A DNA stretch of 23,522 nucleotides from JBMYQA01 sp049600855 (lineage in GTDB: Bacteria > Bacteroidota > Bacteroidia > Cytophagales > Flammeovirgaceae). The stretch is from NCBI GenBank assembly GCA_049600855.1, contig JBMYQA010000074.1, positions 1-23,522 on the forward strand. The letters run 5' to 3'. A program made the position numbers and the translations under genes. Below the pieces are notes generated by a model. It was not told the DNA's origin. It searched no databases and saw only the letters and a program-made list of their open reading frames with translations. Below, in pieces: positions 1-7,806 of this stretch (its first letter is position 1; each line of letters starts with the position of its first letter).

Positions 1-136
1 TAAGAAAAGTGCCTATAAACTACAGCCGCTTACTTTAGAAACTCCCCTTTTTGGGGGAGGGCATGTTAGGAGAAGTCTACTACTTTCGTACTTGTTATTA
101 CAGGGTAACTAAAGTTATTCAGTCAGGTAAGTAGTT

Positions 137-144
137 TATGTTTG
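137..144 (+). promoter_or_regulatory. Possible Bacteroidota -7 box
   Basis: TATGTTTG matches the TAnnTTTG -7 consensus of the primary sigma factor of Bacteroidota exactly. No good -33 TTTG is visible at the expected distance, and the box lies over 300 bases before the next start. A chance match is quite possible. Confidence 0.18.
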
Positions 145-343
145 ACTTTACGTATTGATTAAACAAAAAACGTCATTTGAACGATCATAGAATTTGGTTT
201 ACCGTGTGCTTACGAATAGAATGGAAATTAAATAATAAATAGCACCAATAACATTAAGCCTCAATTAGCTCTCAATTCCTGTTGTCACATTATGGTTAAT
301 CGAACTGATGCTTTGAGTATCGATTTTAGCAAGTATACGTCTA

Positions 344-374
344 GTTTGCTCAGTTAGTACTACTAGGAGCAAAC
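344..374. repeat. 8-bp inverted repeat upstream of the large gene
   Basis: GTTTGCTC at 344-351 is the exact reverse complement of GAGCAAAC at 367-374, with a 15-base spacer. It ends 94 bases before the start at 469. It could be an operator for a dimeric regulator or an RNA hairpin in the leader; the sequence does not decide. No U tract follows, so a terminator is unlikely. Confidence 0.35.
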
Positions 375-468
375 AGTAGTATCCCTACCGATTCACTGAC
401 AACTAACCAAACATGATTAAAATACTAGGAATGAAAGTCTATTCCACGAAACCTTAATTTATTTTTAC

Positions 469-3400
469 ATGAAAAAGCAGCTAAAAGCAGATTTGTTTAG
501 GTTTATTACCTTAAGAAGTCCCCAATTAATTACAAAAGAAAGACGGCAATTAGGATTTGTAGAACATCCGAATCATGCCGAAAGTTATTTTCTAAAAGAA
601 ATAATTTCAGAAACTAATTTAGCAACAGCAAAACAAAAGCTTCAGGCAGTAGTAGGTGGCTTTACGCCGTTTCAATCGGTAGAGGCAGTAAAACAGTTTG
701 CAGGAGATTTGTGGGCGTTTTCGATGTGGTTAGGGAAATTCAAAAATGAACTTACCGATAGCAGCGATTTAAATAACCGCATTCAACAAAGTCTCAACTT
801 ATCTACTACTGATGCATTACAAGTATGGGATAATGTGTTTTATGACATATTAGTACAAAAAAATCCATACGTTCGGCAGGCGTGTTTGCAATTGCTCGTT
901 GCCATTCATTTTTTGGAGCATTATTCAGATCACACCCATGATTTAGTGCAATTGAGAAGAATTGCCAATGGCAAAGTGGTTGTACCTACGGCATTCTCCA
1001 ATAAACATGCCGTAGCGATGACGACTACCAACCCCGGTGGAATTGCGCATCGTTCAGATGATGCACCTCAACAAGAGTTTATTACGCAATATACGGGGCA
1101 AGCACATGCTATAAAACTACAAGGGCAGTATCACAACAAGATGTTAGCAGAGCAGGCCATCCGTGAATTACAGCACTTAAAAGAAACGTTTTTAGATTTA
1201 GAAGAGCGCTATCAGGACGATTATGATGAAGCATATGAAGAGGCACAAGGCAAATATGTGAAAGAATCAAAGGAAAGGTTGGCTGAATACTTGAAGGAAA
1301 TTGGGAAAACAGAAGCAGATTTTACAGATCATGAAGAAGATCAGAATGATACCATTCCTGATCATATTTTACCCAGCTTTGAATTCGAATACCCTCTACC
1401 GTTATCAAGGCAATATACCAGCCGTAGGCTATCATTCAACGCGAAACAATTCATAGATAAGCATCGCCTATCAAAAAGTGATGTCAGCACAGCTATCCAA
1501 TTAATTGATGAGCAGCTTTTTGCAGAAGAAGTGAATGCAGCACAATTGATTGACGACAAACCAAAGAAAATTGCCGTACAGGGCGTGGTGTTAAAAACAC
1601 AAAACAGTTATGTACCCACCTATTCCATTAGCACACGATACACCAGCAATTCACAAGGACAGCATTGTATGGAAATTCATCTGCTCTTCCATACCAGTTA
1701 TGCAAATGCGAGCTTGCAATCAGGGAGTTTTGAGGTTCATGTGAATACGGGGAACGGTGTGAAGACGTACACCGTAGATCATGCTGATATACACTGGCAA
1801 GGCCATACACAGCCAACGATGTTGCATGTCCATTTAACAACCATCTGTTTTTCGAAAGGGGAGTTTAAAGATACATTTACGTATGCTGTTGAAGGAAATT
1901 TTACCTTAGATGATGGGCAACATTTTAGATTGAATACAAAGTATGTAAGCATTTTTGGAAGGCACACCGGTGTTGCTACAACAGTGGTAAGTACTTCACC
2001 AAGTTCTGCCATTATTCATTACGGTATTAATAAGATTGGTGTAGCAGATTATCGAAAAGTAGAGCAAGAGCTCTGTTGCTATATTCCAGGTGAAGTATCT
2101 CACATCGAAAATATCATGGCGCGTGAATATAAGGAGAAGGCCACTCGTCAATTAACGCGTTCAGAAGAAAGTATTGAAACAACTACAGAACGAGAAATAG
2201 AAGAGCAAACGGATACGAGTACAACTACTCGAAACGAAATTGCCTCAGAAGTAGCGCAGGTATTGACGACCGATCGTGGAAGAAATTTAGGTTTTAATGC
2301 TGGGGTGAGTGGTTCGGCAACGACTCCTGTTTACAGTGCCTCATTTGATGCGGGAGTTACGGGAGAGTTTTCCTTCTCACAATCTACCTCAAACTCGAAC
2401 AATATTGCAAAAACCTATGCAGAAGATGTAACGCGGAGGGCTTTAGAACGGGTAGTGCAGAAAAATACGGTGAAGCGTACGTCAAAAATCCTAAGAGAGT
2501 TTGAAGAAAATAACAAGCATGGGTACGATAACCGCGATGGAAGTAAGCATGTTACAGGGGTGTTCCGTTGGATTGATAAGGTGTACAAAAATCGCTTGGT
2601 AAATTATGGCAAACGGCTGATTTATGAGTTCATGATTCCAGAGCCGAGCCGTTATTACAAGGAGTTATTGAAAATTGAGGTAGATAATGCCAGTGGCGGA
2701 GCAAATCCAGGAGGTGGAAACACAGGAGGAGGAGGAACTCCCCCTATTGCACCAATACATCCTAAGGATCAAGATCCAAGCATGGCGAGCGCTTCGGATG
2801 TGACGTATGCTACTTACAAAACCTTGGCAGGTTTTTATGGTGTAAGCCCTACACTTCCACAAGATGAATTCGCTCCTGATAGTTCCAACACCAAAACAGA
2901 AAACATTTCCAACCCAGTAAATACAGGAGGAAACACCACACTAAATGCTTTTATACAAGTTCCTCAAGATTATGAATGTTACCGAATAGAAGGATCGGTA
3001 GCATACCAATGGCGACAAAGAAGTAATCCTAAGGGTTTCATCAACGTATCGGTTGGATCTGGTACCAATCAGTCGTGGAATAAACCCCATTACAACCATT
3101 GGAACATGAGAACTGACACCATACCCTTTGCATTCACCAATCTGAATTTAGGAGGGATGATTAACCCGAGTGTCAGTTCGCTAAAAGTTTGGCAGTATAC
3201 ATTATCGCTCACGGCTAAATTTAAACTGAAGAATAGTGTATTTCAGCAATGGCAGCAAATGGTATATGATGAAATTATGGCTGCGTATAATCAACAATAT
3301 GCAGACTACTTAATTGCATTAGATGCCTACAATCAAAGCCAAAACCCTACGCCAACACCTACCCCAAGTACCGATGATGAGGATAAAACCTTGCAAGTAA

Positions 3401-4035
3401 ACCCATTGTATACCAAGCAATATATTTTAAATGAGTTGAAACGCTTGTGTATTGAAATGATGTTCAAACCGTTTAACATGCAGCTCGGTAAGGATTTTTA
3501 TCAAGGGGAGACGTGTAAAGTGCCAAATCTAAAATTAGGTCCAGAGCTAGATCGTTATGCGAGTACTGTAAAGTTCTTTGAACAAGCATTTGACTGGCGT
3601 ATCCTCTCACAAGTATTCTATCCTTATTACTGGGCCGATCGTTGTGACTGGAAAGAGCTGTTCCAATCGCAAGATGCTTCGGATCATATCTTACAAGCCT
3701 TTTTGCAATCGGGTATGGCAAGAGTATTTGTGCCTGTTCGTGAAGGCTTTGAAGAGGCTGTGATTTATTTCTTAGAAACAGGCGAAGTGTGGCAGGGCAC
3801 AGGCTTAGTCATTGATTCTGATGATGAGTTGTATTTATCCATTGTAGACGAAACAACTTACGTAGATGGTGCTGTAGAAGAGGAATGGGAAACCATTGTA
3901 CCTACTTCACTAACCATCATACAAGAAGGATCAGCCTTATTAAATGATGATGGCTTACCTTGTTGTGAAGAAGATGGCGAAAACTTGATTGAACCTGATA
4001 AAAATATCCTTCAATTATTGGAAGAGAAAGGTTAA
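469..4035 (+). CDS. Large multi-domain protein, candidate structural or adaptor partner of the tagged cassette
   Basis: This is a 1188-residue protein with no signal peptide or membrane segment. Residues 1-300 are mainly alpha-helical, with a charged coiled-coil-like stretch at about 225-290. Residues 365-500 are beta-rich. Residues 525-735 begin with a CCYIPGEVSHIENIMARE segment, continue through a Thr/Glu-rich helical part and a Gly/Ser/Thr-rich patch (about 605-645), and end in a conserved-looking block including EFMIPEP at 720-726. A Gly-rich linker (742-756) and a Pro/Thr linker (959-968) separate further domains. The C-terminal part contains YPYYWADR (1051-1058) and an ARVFVPVREGFEEAV segment (1084-1098). 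I recognise the IENIMARE...EFMIPEP and YPYYWA blocks as recurring in very large uncharacterised bacterial proteins, but I cannot name a family. Its size, linkers and position before three tagged genes suggest a structural, spike or scaffold role; this is inference. The ATG at 469 is the first in frame and suits the N-terminus. Confidence 0.8.
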   Translation: MKKQLKADLFRFITLRSPQLITKERRQLGFVEHPNHAESYFLKEIISETNLATAKQKLQAVVGGFTPFQSVEAVKQFAGDLWAFSMWLGKFKNELTDSSDLNNRIQQSLNLSTTDALQVWDNVFYDILVQKNPYVRQACLQLLVAIHFLEHYSDHTHDLVQLRRIANGKVVVPTAFSNKHAVAMTTTNPGGIAHRSDDAPQQEFITQYTGQAHAIKLQGQYHNKMLAEQAIRELQHLKETFLDLEERYQDDYDEAYEEAQGKYVKESKERLAEYLKEIGKTEADFTDHEEDQNDTIPDHILPSFEFEYPLPLSRQYTSRRLSFNAKQFIDKHRLSKSDVSTAIQLIDEQLFAEEVNAAQLIDDKPKKIAVQGVVLKTQNSYVPTYSISTRYTSNSQGQHCMEIHLLFHTSYANASLQSGSFEVHVNTGNGVKTYTVDHADIHWQGHTQPTMLHVHLTTICFSKGEFKDTFTYAVEGNFTLDDGQHFRLNTKYVSIFGRHTGVATTVVSTSPSSAIIHYGINKIGVADYRKVEQELCCYIPGEVSHIENIMAREYKEKATRQLTRSEESIETTTEREIEEQTDTSTTTRNEIASEVAQVLTTDRGRNLGFNAGVSGSATTPVYSASFDAGVTGEFSFSQSTSNSNNIAKTYAEDVTRRALERVVQKNTVKRTSKILREFEENNKHGYDNRDGSKHVTGVFRWIDKVYKNRLVNYGKRLIYEFMIPEPSRYYKELLKIEVDNASGGANPGGGNTGGGGTPPIAPIHPKDQDPSMASASDVTYATYKTLAGFYGVSPTLPQDEFAPDSSNTKTENISNPVNTGGNTTLNAFIQVPQDYECYRIEGSVAYQWRQRSNPKGFINVSVGSGTNQSWNKPHYNHWNMRTDTIPFAFTNLNLGGMINPSVSSLKVWQYTLSLTAKFKLKNSVFQQWQQMVYDEIMAAYNQQYADYLIALDAYNQSQNPTPTPTPSTDDEDKTLQVNPLYTKQYILNELKRLCIEMMFKPFNMQLGKDFYQGETCKVPNLKLGPELDRYASTVKFFEQAFDWRILSQVFYPYYWADRCDWKELFQSQDASDHILQAFLQSGMARVFVPVREGFEEAVIYFLETGEVWQGTGLVIDSDDELYLSIVDETTYVDGAVEEEWETIVPTSLTIIQEGSALLNDDGLPCCEEDGENLIEPDKNILQLLEEKG

Positions 4036-4048
4036 GCCGTTTTTCTTA

Positions 4049-4079
4049 AAGGAATCCATCCTAAGTAGATGGATTCCTT
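4049..4079 (+). terminator. 12-bp perfect hairpin between the large gene and the first tagged gene
   Basis: AAGGAATCCATC at 4049-4060 pairs perfectly with GATGGATTCCTT at 4068-4079 around a 7-base loop, 14 bases after the stop of the large gene. The trailing bases are only moderately T-rich (CTTCTTC), so it may act as a leaky terminator, an attenuator or an mRNA-stabilising 3' end. It could uncouple the level of the large protein from that of the three downstream genes. The ATG at 4069 lies inside the stem, which argues against its use as a start. Confidence 0.6.
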
Positions 4080-4101
4080 CTTCACCAAAAAGCATCACAT
4101 T

Positions 4102-5070
4102 ATGGCAAGTAGAAAGCATATTTTTTTGCTAGGAGATCAGTTTCAAAGTAATAGCCCATTTGATAATTGGATGGAAAGCCGAGAGCAGCAATGGCAAACC
4201 AATCGGAGCAATCGGAAAAATCAGAAAGCGCTCGCTAAAAAAAATCAAGAAGGTGACGAAGATGAGGATGAGTTCAAATCTTTTGTACGCGTTGAGCCTG
4301 ATCAAGAGGGAATATGGGAGATTAAAATCACCCAGCATATTCTGGTCATTACCAAATCTGAAAATGGTAAAAACATGCCTCATTACTCAAAGCGTTATTG
4401 GGAAAAGGTACCCAAAGCATTTGTAGATATGGATTTTCCAAAGTTAAAAGCAAGTGTTAAGTTTGACATCACCATTCATTTTGAAGAAGAAATTACCGAT
4501 GAGCTTCAGGTGAAAATAAATGAAGGGCGACCATTAGTGGCGTATTACCGACCTGATTCAAAGGAGTTTGGACCTGCCGTTTACTATGCTGATCAAAAAA
4601 TTGCTGCCTTTAAAGCAAAGTTTAAGTTTGATCGAGGAGAACATCATGTACACGAATACAACCTTGCCTCTGAAGTAGAGCATCATATGGGCTTTCTTGA
4701 TCAATACTATTACGATAAGGTAAATGATGAATACGTGATTGTAGATGGCTACATCAATACCATGCAAGGAACAGCGAATGTGGCTACTCAAGAAATTGAG
4801 CTACGAAAGATTGCAGCGGCTTTAGTGAATGAAAATTTAGTAAAGAGACGGATTAAAAAGAATGGCTTTTTTGAATCTAAGGTAGGCGATACACGAGTGG
4901 TATTTGACGATAAACCAGGTAACACGTTTCCAGGAGGAGTATTGAAGGATGCTCCAGATGAACAGTATCCTACCTATGAATTAGATCATAGTGGATCATA
5001 TCGCATTTTAAAAGGACGATATGGTGGACGTGGCGATGACAAAATCACGCCTTTAGTGAAAAAGCTCTAA
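4102..5070 (+). CDS. Tagged hypothetical protein 1 (putative cargo)
   Basis: The protein is about 322 residues from the ATG at 4102. An in-frame ATG at 4069 would add 11 residues, but it sits in the hairpin stem and would place extra residues before a motif that starts at residue 6-7 in the next two proteins, so 4102 is preferred. Residues 7-24 (IFLLGDQFQSNSPFDNWM) are the shared N-terminal tag. A basic, Gln/Asn-rich linker (about 28-52) and an acidic GDEDEDEF stretch follow, then a soluble body of mixed, beta-rich character with many His and Tyr. There is no signal peptide or membrane segment. I do not recognise the body and see no catalytic signature. The next tagged gene begins 37 bases downstream. 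Sharing a tag with two enzyme-like proteins suggests co-delivered cargo or a component docking on the same partner. Confidence 0.75.
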   Translation: MASRKHIFLLGDQFQSNSPFDNWMESREQQWQTNRSNRKNQKALAKKNQEGDEDEDEFKSFVRVEPDQEGIWEIKITQHILVITKSENGKNMPHYSKRYWEKVPKAFVDMDFPKLKASVKFDITIHFEEEITDELQVKINEGRPLVAYYRPDSKEFGPAVYYADQKIAAFKAKFKFDRGEHHVHEYNLASEVEHHMGFLDQYYYDKVNDEYVIVDGYINTMQGTANVATQEIELRKIAAALVNENLVKRRIKKNGFFESKVGDTRVVFDDKPGNTFPGGVLKDAPDEQYPTYELDHSGSYRILKGRYGGRGDDKITPLVKKL

Positions 5071-5107
5071 GAGAGCTCTAATATGGTATTAAAAGCACAA
5101 ATAAATT

Positions 5108-6025
5108 ATGGGACAAAAAACAATATTTGGCTTAGCTGATAAATTTGAGGTATCCAGTCCTTTGGGAGATTGGATGCCTATCAAAACAAAGCAGCTTAGC
5201 CGTAAACGAGCGAAGAACATTGGTGCTTCGACTCCTGATCCTACCACAGCACTTGGTGATGATTATTATGGAATCTTCCAAGATCGACTCGTGTATTTAG
5301 GAACTGATGGAGGGGAAAGTAATGACATGCGTTTTGTGGCTTGGAAAGGAGGGCAAATGTCAAAATGGACAGCAGTGAAAAGTCAATTGGGTGATGATTT
5401 ATCCAAAATTACCAAGGAAGCGGATTTACAAAAACTGCGGACACACAGTAGTATTATTAAAATCGTTATTCCTAATGATCAGTCAGAAGCTGATTTTTTT
5501 GAAGAATTATTTGATAAAGGAGCTGCTGAAGAGCTAAAAGATGTTGAAGAACATGCGGTGGATATTTACTTTGATCCGAAAGATGTTAGTCTCAACATGT
5601 TAGTAAATATAACGCCCTATCGCGGACATAATTTTATTTTAGGTAAAGGACAAAAAGAGTTGCGTGCAGCATTGAATCGTAAAGATGTGTATTTGGTCGG
5701 TAATGTACATACCCACAATGCGGCTGATAATTACGATGAGCTTTTAGGGAAAGAAAATAATCAGGGAAGGTCGGCAGAAACACAGCGGGAAGGAGATGGT
5801 AAGATGGCGCTTAACAATAGAATTGCCGTGTTTAGTATTGATTCTGAGAGTATCATCAAACATCCTCCTTTTGGCGTGCAAGGAATGGCTAGTGAAGCCC
5901 CAACAGGAACCAAAGTGACAGCAGTGAGCACGTCTGCTTTTTTTTCTGGAAAAACAAGCTATAGCTTGGTACGTGATGTTTTGGAAACCTCGGCAGAGAA
6001 AGAAGAAAAACAGGATAAACCTTAG
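5108..6025 (+). CDS. Tagged protein 2 with HTH (JAB/DUF4329-like) motif, putative effector
   Basis: This 305-residue protein carries the shared tag at residues 6-23 (IFGLADKFEVSSPLGDWM), then a basic linker (24-40) and a soluble body. Residues 193-203 read DVYLVGNVHTH: a hydrophobic strand ending in an H-x-H pair (H201, H203). S222, D230 and a strand IAVFSID (239-245) follow. This order resembles JAB/MPN-like metallopeptidase or DUF4329-type toxin domains, in which the two His and a downstream Asp bind zinc. The spacing is not the canonical H-x-H-x7-S-x2-D, so the assignment is tentative and the domain may be inactive or a different fold. No secretion signal or membrane segment is present. 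The C-terminus is charged and Lys/Glu-rich. It lies 12 bases before the next tagged gene, so the two are very likely cotranscribed. Confidence 0.75.
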   Translation: MGQKTIFGLADKFEVSSPLGDWMPIKTKQLSRKRAKNIGASTPDPTTALGDDYYGIFQDRLVYLGTDGGESNDMRFVAWKGGQMSKWTAVKSQLGDDLSKITKEADLQKLRTHSSIIKIVIPNDQSEADFFEELFDKGAAEELKDVEEHAVDIYFDPKDVSLNMLVNITPYRGHNFILGKGQKELRAALNRKDVYLVGNVHTHNAADNYDELLGKENNQGRSAETQREGDGKMALNNRIAVFSIDSESIIKHPPFGVQGMASEAPTGTKVTAVSTSAFFSGKTSYSLVRDVLETSAEKEEKQDKP

Positions 6026-6037
6026 CGAATTCACCTT

Positions 6038-6781
6038 ATGGCACAACAAGAATCAATATTTACCCTTGCCGATCAATTTGGCGTAACTAGTCCTTTGGGA
6101 AATTGGCTAGCAGAACAGGAACAAACCCATGAATTACCTAAAAACATTCTGTTTGAAACAGACAGTGATAAGGAATTCGTACAAAAGTTTACAGATCCAA
6201 ATAGTAAGCTATACAATAAGTCATATGCAGAAAAGATTGAGGATATTGGGAAATCTCCGAAAACATTTCAGTTTACTTCTTTTAAATACAGTGAGCTTGG
6301 GGATAAGTTTGGAGGTGGGACAGTACGTGCTCATCCAAGTGACGAATCTTTTATTTTTGTCCTATTCACCAAAGGAGATGCACCTCTTGCCCAAAAGCCA
6401 GCCTATGGACATGGCCCTTACTTTGCCCTATGGGAAGAAACCTATCATGCGTGGGAAGTGGCTACAGAAGCACTCGACCTGAATAGCCCTACCTCATTAA
6501 ATGAAGCGCGTGCTTGGAGATTTGCAGCCAATGCCCCAAAAAATAAGAATAGCTATCAATACACTGCGAGAGGGAAAAAATTCAATTCATATACCGTGGC
6601 ATACCGAATTAAGCATGCAACGGATCAAGAGGTGGCTAAATGGCTCGCATTAGGTGTTGAATCTTATGTGGAGATTTTAACGGATAAAGAATATGCAGGT
6701 TTTGGAAAGTATAAAAATAAAAAACTGGTCGGAATCTACTACGAAGAGTATGGAAAAGAATATGAAAATAAGAAGAAGTAA
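6038..6781 (+). CDS. Tagged protein 3 with EExxH metallopeptidase-like motif, putative effector
   Basis: This 247-residue protein has the shared tag at residues 7-24 (IFTLADQFGVTSPLGNWL). The body contains a beta strand with a His (VRAHPSDESFIFVLF, 96-110), then LWEETYHAWEVATEAL (131-146), then NEARAWRFA (155-163). This looks like a zinc metallopeptidase helix in which the first His of HExxH is replaced by Glu (E133, H137), with E156 of NEARA as the likely third ligand, 19 residues after H137. In gluzincin-like toxin peptidases the third ligand lies at a similar distance. Whether the Glu-for-His change still permits catalysis is unknown. There is no signal peptide. The C-terminus is Lys/Tyr-rich. 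It is the last gene of the cassette and is followed within 5 bases by a strong terminator. Confidence 0.75.
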   Translation: MAQQESIFTLADQFGVTSPLGNWLAEQEQTHELPKNILFETDSDKEFVQKFTDPNSKLYNKSYAEKIEDIGKSPKTFQFTSFKYSELGDKFGGGTVRAHPSDESFIFVLFTKGDAPLAQKPAYGHGPYFALWEETYHAWEVATEALDLNSPTSLNEARAWRFAANAPKNKNSYQYTARGKKFNSYTVAYRIKHATDQEVAKWLALGVESYVEILTDKEYAGFGKYKNKKLVGIYYEEYGKEYENKKK

Positions 6782-6785
6782 TGCT

Positions 6786-6811
6786 AAAAGCCCCTGTGAT
6801 TGGGGCTTTTT
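6786..6811. terminator. Bidirectional rho-independent terminator
   Basis: AAAAGCCCC at 6786-6794 pairs with GGGGCTTTT at 6802-6810 around a 7-base loop and is followed by another T. The A run on the 5' side provides a U tract on the opposite strand, so it can serve both the tagged cassette (+) and the convergent tatD gene, whose stop codon starts at 6815. Confidence 0.9.
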
Positions 6812-6814
6812 CAA

Positions 6815-7594
6815 TCAATAGACTTTTTCTTCAAGTAAGCCGAATACTTTCAACGCATTTCGGTCGGTCACTTCGGAAACGAAGTCCACACTGACTTCTT
6901 TTAAGTCGGCAATGCGTTGGGCAATGAGGGGAATGTAACTGGGTTCATTACGCTTGCCGCGATAGGGTTTGGGCGCTAAATACGGACTATCCGTTTCTAA
7001 TACTAAATGTGCTAAGTCTATATGAGGAAGTACTTTGTCAAGCCCCCCATTTTTGAAAGTCGCCACTCCGCCAATGCCTAATAAGAAACCCAACTCAATA
7101 ATCTGATTCGCTTCTTCTAAAGTTCCGCCAAAGCAATGAACAATGCCAAATAAATCATCATCGTTCAATTCGGTCAATAACGCAATGGTTTCGGTCATGG
7201 AGTTGCGCGTATGAATTACAAGTGGCTTTTTGTATTGTTTGGCCCAAGCCGCTTGGATGCGAAAGGCTTCTTTTTGCTCTTCAAAATAGGTTTTATCCCA
7301 ATATAAGTCGATGCCCATTTCACCAATAGCCACAAACGCTCTTTTTTGGAGCCATTCTTCCACTAAAGCCAACTCTTTTTCAAAGTTCGCATCAACAGAG
7401 CATGGGTGTAAACCCATCATGGCATAGCATTGATTGGGATAAGCCGCTTCTAAGGCTAACATGCCATCGATCGACTCCCGATCAATATTGGGCATAAATA
7501 TTTTATGAACACCCGATTCAAAGGTCTTTTTTAACATGTCTTCACGATCATGTAGGAATTTATTAGAATATATATGTGCGTGTGTATCAATCAT
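6815..7594 (-). CDS. tatD: TatD family metal-dependent hydrolase (DNase)
   Basis: A 259-residue cytoplasmic TIM-barrel hydrolase of normal TatD length. The metal ligands expected for the family are all visible: D3-T-H5-A-H7 near the N-terminus, E92 in IGEMGID, H128 in VIHTR, H153 in IVHCF and D202 in ETDSPYL. TatD enzymes are Mg2+-dependent 3'-5' exonucleases linked to DNA repair and turnover of damaged DNA, although the exact paralogue (TatD or YcfH-like) cannot be fixed here. It converges on the tagged cassette and shares its terminator. A TACTTTTG box lies upstream on its strand at 7729-7736. Confidence 0.95.
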   Translation of the reverse strand: MIDTHAHIYSNKFLHDREDMLKKTFESGVHKIFMPNIDRESIDGMLALEAAYPNQCYAMMGLHPCSVDANFEKELALVEEWLQKRAFVAIGEMGIDLYWDKTYFEEQKEAFRIQAAWAKQYKKPLVIHTRNSMTETIALLTELNDDDLFGIVHCFGGTLEEANQIIELGFLLGIGGVATFKNGGLDKVLPHIDLAHLVLETDSPYLAPKPYRGKRNEPSYIPLIAQRIADLKEVSVDFVSEVTDRNALKVFGLLEEKVY

Positions 7595-7728
7595 CTTGTT
7601 AAATTTGTCTTGTGAAATGTTAAGACTGTCTTAATTTAAAGCTCACTGTATAATTTTTGTCATAGTTAGGTTGGGTAACCTAAATAATTGTAGAAAACCA
7701 CAACAAAACATGTAATGATTATCGTATG

Positions 7729-7736
7729 CAAAAGTA
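7729..7736 (-). promoter_or_regulatory. Possible -7 box for tatD
   Basis: Read on the minus strand this is TACTTTTG, an exact TAnnTTTG match, about 135 bases upstream of the tatD start. A TTTG is present on the same strand further upstream (7761-7764) but at 24 bases, longer than the usual spacing near 19-21. Treat as weak. Confidence 0.22.
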
Positions 7737-7806
7737 CGATAGTGTATGCAATATCATAACCAAACAGGGGCTTTATGCTTACCTATTGACTTAAAAACTA
7801 CTCGCT

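Larger units (their letters stand above)
1..468. other. Intergenic region upstream of the large gene
   Basis: I see no convincing gene in this stretch. It contains a short C/G hairpin (CTCCCC at 42-47 pairing with GGGGAG at 54-59) with no U tract, a TATGTTTG box at 137-144, and an 8-bp inverted repeat at 344-374. The window opens on TAA, which could be the stop of a gene lying outside it, but this cannot be judged. The leader of the gene starting at 469 is therefore long unless its promoter lies closer than the box at 137. Confidence 0.6.

Noticed and set aside
42..59. A C/G hairpin near the window start as a terminator
   Set aside because: The stem is only 6 bp and is followed by GGCATG rather than a U tract; the upstream gene cannot be seen.
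4069..4101. An upstream start adding 11 residues to the first tagged protein
   Set aside because: The ATG lies in a hairpin stem and the tag alignment supports the start at 4102.
5060..5080. A small AGCTCT/AGAGCT inverted repeat after the first tagged gene
   Set aside because: The stem is 6 bp over the stop codon with no tail; chance occurrence is likely.
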